NCBI GenBank assembly: GCA_945956945.1
Contig: CAMFJO010000037.1
Location: 1-7,130, forward strand
DNA: 7,130 nt
Direction: 5' to 3'
From: an uncultured Legionellales bacterium
GTDB taxonomy: Bacteria > Pseudomonadota > Gammaproteobacteria > UBA1113
This document shows positions 4,606 through 7,130 of the stretch, piece after piece. The notes under the pieces were generated by a model. That model saw nothing but the letters and a program-made list of their open reading frames with translations, did not search any database and was not told the origin of the DNA. Position 1 is the first letter of the stretch; each line of letters starts with the position of its first letter. Made by a program: the position numbers and the translations under genes.

Positions 4606-5533
4606 TTTCAAAAAAATCTCTTGCTTTCTTGGCATCCAATAAAATTTGTTCTTTTAAGGCTTCGAAAGACTCAAATCTTTTTTCATCGCGTAATTTGTGA
4701 ATAAAATCCACTTCCAGATAATGGCCATAAATGTCTTCATCAAAATCAAAAATATGCACTTCTAATAAAACACGCGTGCCATTGACGGTAGGCCGCTGAC
4801 CCACATTGGCTACCCCTTTTAACACCCTATCGCCAATACCTTTTATGGTTACCACAAATACGCCCCATACCGGCGAGGCTCGACGCAACAAATGAATATT
4901 CGCCGTGGGAAAACCAATGATACGCCCGCGTTGATGACCTTTGGCCACTCGCCCTACTAAACCATAAGGCCTACCTAAATAGCATTCCACTAAAGATAAA
5001 TTCGCCACCGCCAAAGCCGCGCGGACTGCCGTACTGCTAACGCGGCTATCATTTAAAACGAAAGTCGGTACACGCTGAACGCTAAATTGATGTGCTTGTG
5101 CCATTTGCACTAAAAAATAATAATCGCCTTTTCTATCAGCGCCAAAATGAAAATCATCGCCCACTACCCAATGCGCTACCTTAAAATAAGGAAAGATAAT
5201 TTTTTGTAGAAATTCTTCGGCAGACAAAGCCGCCATGTCTTGATCAAAACGCAAACAGAGAATGGTGTCGACACCTTGTTTTTCTATTTCATTGATTTTT
5301 TCTCTAAATCGCGTTAAACGCGCCGGAATATCGCGATGTTGAAGTTGCGCAAAGTATTCATTGGCTTGCGGTTCAAATAAAATGACAACCGAAGAAACGT
5401 CTAATTCATGGGCTTTTGAAACAAGCTCTTTCAGAATATGCTGGTGCCCCAGGTGTACGCCATCAAAATGTCCCAGGGTAATCACTGCCGGAATAGGCAA
5501 CCTAGATAAGGAAGGATGGCGTATGATTTTCAC
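4598..5533 (-). CDS. ribF: Bifunctional riboflavin kinase / FMN adenylyltransferase (FAD synthetase) RibF
   Basis: A 311-residue cytosolic enzyme, the usual RibF length, that phosphorylates riboflavin to FMN and adenylates FMN to FAD. The N-terminal nucleotidyltransferase half has GHFDGVHLGHQ (21-31), FEPQANEYF (53-61), GDDFHFGADRKGD (125-137) and SRVSSTAVRAAL (163-174). The C-terminal flavokinase half has GRVAKGHQRGRIIGFPTANI (194-213), GVANVGQRPTV (240-250), the conserved Glu of LEVHIFDF (257-264) and LRDEKRFESFEAL (281-293). His22 replaces the Asn most often seen in GNFDGVH; His in this position does not break the HxGH core. The start is GTG at 5533, overlapping the murJ stop by 4 nt (GTGA), with AGGA and AAGAGA upstream. 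murJ-ribF adjacency is common in gammaproteobacteria, but here ileS and lspA do not follow. Confidence 0.95.
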   Translation of the reverse strand: MKIIRHPSLSRLPIPAVITLGHFDGVHLGHQHILKELVSKAHELDVSSVVILFEPQANEYFAQLQHRDIPARLTRFREKINEIEKQGVDTILCLRFDQDMAALSAEEFLQKIIFPYFKVAHWVVGDDFHFGADRKGDYYFLVQMAQAHQFSVQRVPTFVLNDSRVSSTAVRAALAVANLSLVECYLGRPYGLVGRVAKGHQRGRIIGFPTANIHLLRRASPVWGVFVVTIKGIGDRVLKGVANVGQRPTVNGTRVLLEVHIFDFDEDIYGHYLEVDFIHKLRDEKRFESFEALKEQILLDAKKARDFFENA

Positions 5534-7080
5534 GAATCTCTTTTCCTGGCGCTTAAGAAATGCCTAAAATTTAACCCCGTTAAACGTAACACAATCAAAT
5601 ATAAAATTATGGAGCCAAATACCAAGCTTAACAGCATTTCCACTCTAAAGCCCCGATGCCATTGCATCCACGTTGCTAATGAGGGTGATAACCAGAATAA
5701 AAAAACCACCATAGCAGCATTGGCAATCAATAACTGGAGCGCATAGCGTTTCCAATGAGGATCACAATGCCAAATCCCTCTGCGGTATAAAAATACAGCC
5801 AATAATACCGCATTTAAGGTAGACGATAGAGAAGTGGATAAAGCAAGACCTGCATGACGCAAAGGAATAATCAAAGCCATATTGATCACCACATTACAGC
5901 CCATCGCAATAGCAGCACATTTTACCGGTGTTTTAATATCCTGGTTGGCATAAAATCCCGCCGCTAATATTTTCACGACCATAAAAGCAGGCACACCGAT
6001 AGCAAACATCATCATACTTTTATTGGCCATGATGACGTCAAAGGTACTAAAAGCACCCGATAAATAGAAACTGGATAATAAAGGCCCCGATAATATCAAC
6101 AAGCCTAAACCTGCGGGCATACCGATCAGCAATACCATCCGTAAACCCCAATCGATAATGTGGCTAAATTCGGCAAGATCTTCTTTGGCTTTATGTTGAG
6201 ACAAATGCGGTAATACCACTGTAGCGATGGCTACACCAAAAATGCCCAAGGGAAAAGAAGTTAATCTATCGGAATAGTACAACCAGGACACGCTGCCTAT
6301 CGGTAAAAAAGAAGCGAATAAGGTATCCACCAATACGCTAATTTGCGCTACCGATACACCGAATAAGGCGGGTACCATTAATTTCAATACGCGAATAACA
6401 CCCGGATGTCGCCACTGTATGCGTGGCCGTACCATTAATTTTAATTGTTTTAAAAAAGGGATCTGGAAGGATAATTGTAACACCCCTGCTAAAAAGACAC
6501 CCCAGGCTAAAGCATGGACGGGCTGCGGTAGATGCGGTGCTAATAAGAGCGCTGTGCCTATCATGGCAAAATTGAGCAATACCGGGGTAAAAGCAGGTAC
6601 CGCAAATTTATTGTAGGTATTCAGCAAAGAACCCGCAAAAGCAGTCATCGAAATGAGAAACAAATAAGGAAAAGTGATGCGTAACATCTCGCTTGCTTGA
6701 TGAAATCGATAAGGATCGCGTAAATAACCGGGCGCAAAGAGCATCACCACCAGGGGCGTTGCTAATTCTACGGCGATGGTGACCAACAATAGTATAGTCC
6801 CTAAGGTTCCCATCATACCCGCCACAAAATCTTGTGTCTCTTCGTGCGTATGGCACTCCTTGTATTTGGCTAAGACTGGCACAAAGGCCTGTGAAAAGGA
6901 TCCTTCTGCGAACAAACGACGCATAAAATTGGGGATTCTAAAAGCCACCCAAAAGGCATCCATGGCCGCACTGGCGCCAAAGACGTGGGCGATGACCATA
7001 TCCCTCACTAAGCCCATTATTCGAGAAATAAAGGTCATGGAAGATACCAAAGCCGTTGATTTAAGCAGTTTTTTAGTCAC
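5530..7080 (-). CDS. murJ: Lipid II flippase MurJ (MviN)
   Basis: A 516-residue inner-membrane protein of the MOP superfamily that moves the peptidoglycan precursor lipid II to the periplasmic face. The length fits the family (about 510), and alternating hydrophobic blocks from residue 10 to about 500 fit 14 membrane helices. The N-terminus carries the family's functional residues, offset by two from E. coli: R20, R26 and D27 in SRIMGLVRD, D41 in the MDAF segment, N51, R54 and R55 in IPNFMRRLFAEGSFS (49-63), and E59. R272 in YSDRLTSFPLGIFGVAIATV (269-288) corresponds to the essential R270. The start is GTG at 7080: the N-terminus TKKLLKSTALVSSMTFISR is the standard MurJ beginning, an in-frame TAG lies at 7092-7090, and AGAGA stands about 6 nt upstream. 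It is the first gene of the six-gene overlapping series, so its promoter probably serves all of them. Confidence 0.96.
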   Translation of the reverse strand: MTKKLLKSTALVSSMTFISRIMGLVRDMVIAHVFGASAAMDAFWVAFRIPNFMRRLFAEGSFSQAFVPVLAKYKECHTHEETQDFVAGMMGTLGTILLLVTIAVELATPLVVMLFAPGYLRDPYRFHQASEMLRITFPYLFLISMTAFAGSLLNTYNKFAVPAFTPVLLNFAMIGTALLLAPHLPQPVHALAWGVFLAGVLQLSFQIPFLKQLKLMVRPRIQWRHPGVIRVLKLMVPALFGVSVAQISVLVDTLFASFLPIGSVSWLYYSDRLTSFPLGIFGVAIATVVLPHLSQHKAKEDLAEFSHIIDWGLRMVLLIGMPAGLGLLILSGPLLSSFYLSGAFSTFDVIMANKSMMMFAIGVPAFMVVKILAAGFYANQDIKTPVKCAAIAMGCNVVINMALIIPLRHAGLALSTSLSSTLNAVLLAVFLYRRGIWHCDPHWKRYALQLLIANAAMVVFLFWLSPSLATWMQWHRGFRVEMLLSLVFGSIILYLIVLRLTGLNFRHFLSARKRDS

Positions 7081-7108
7081 TGGTGTTCTCTATGAAGGAA
7101 ATGGTCCC

Positions 7109-7114
7109 ATGATA
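7109..7114 (-). promoter_or_regulatory. Possible -10 box of the murJ operon
   Basis: On the minus strand TATCAT (7114-7109) matches five of six bases of the -10 consensus, about 29 nt before the murJ GTG. The matching -35 at a 17-nt spacer would fall just outside the window, so the promoter cannot be confirmed. Confidence 0.25.
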
Positions 7115-7130
7115 CCTTATTGGACGGTGA

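Noticed and set aside
4606..4635. Longer TrmJ form from ATG 4635
   Set aside because: Ten extra residues absent from the family, no Shine-Dalgarno sequence, and a 38-nt overlap with ribF; ATG 4605 gives a compact overlap and the normal length.
4376..4642. Plus-strand frame opposite trmJ, with Ala/Ser runs
   Set aside because: Composition follows from the antisense of Ala-rich TrmJ codons; no independent support.
5361..5746. Plus-strand frames opposite the ribF/murJ junction
   Set aside because: Shadows of two confidently identified genes.

Overview
The window looks like part of the genome of a host-associated gammaproteobacterium of the order Legionellales (Coxiella, Rickettsiella, Legionella-type relatives). 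The taxonomic call is an inference. It rests on three things: trmJ directly followed by isc genes, a gammaproteobacterial arrangement; a tandem element upstream of the orphan gene at 494 that matches the PmrA box of Legionella and Coxiella Dot/Icm effector genes; and AT-leaning DNA with tightly packed genes.

Right-hand two thirds (1986-7080, minus strand): one apparent six-gene operon read right to left, murJ (lipid II flippase), ribF (FAD synthesis), trmJ (tRNA ribose methylation), iscS (cysteine desulfurase), an IscU-fold protein, and an A-type Fe-S carrier. Every junction overlaps, by 4, 8, 11, 4 and 8 nt. IscS keeps its PLP lysine and catalytic cysteine, and the A-type carrier keeps its three cysteines. 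The IscU-like protein between them has lost two of the three cluster-ligand cysteines, the ligand-region Asp and His, and the HscA-recognition motif. iscR is absent from its usual place, hscB, hscA and fdx do not follow, and IscS lacks the C-terminal tail that binds IscU in E. coli. This looks like a remodelled, reduced isc locus, and it is the most unusual part of the window.

Middle (494-2035, plus strand): a 513-residue protein of unknown function, convergent with the operon and overlapping the last 50 nt of the A-type carrier gene. It has a PmrA-box-like element over an extended -10 promoter and a glutamate-rich stretch near its C-terminus, so it is a candidate type IVB-secreted effector.

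Left edge (1-493): the first 31 codons of a minus-strand Fic-family gene (DUF4172-type N-terminus) leave the window at base 1. Its probable promoter lies inside a pair of 46-bp, hairpin-rich direct repeats (54-bp period). I see no gene between the repeats and the PmrA-like element, although one minus-strand frame stays open from 252 into the fic gene. The leader of the 494 gene holds a perfect but oddly placed Shine-Dalgarno sequence and a possible 34-codon ORF.
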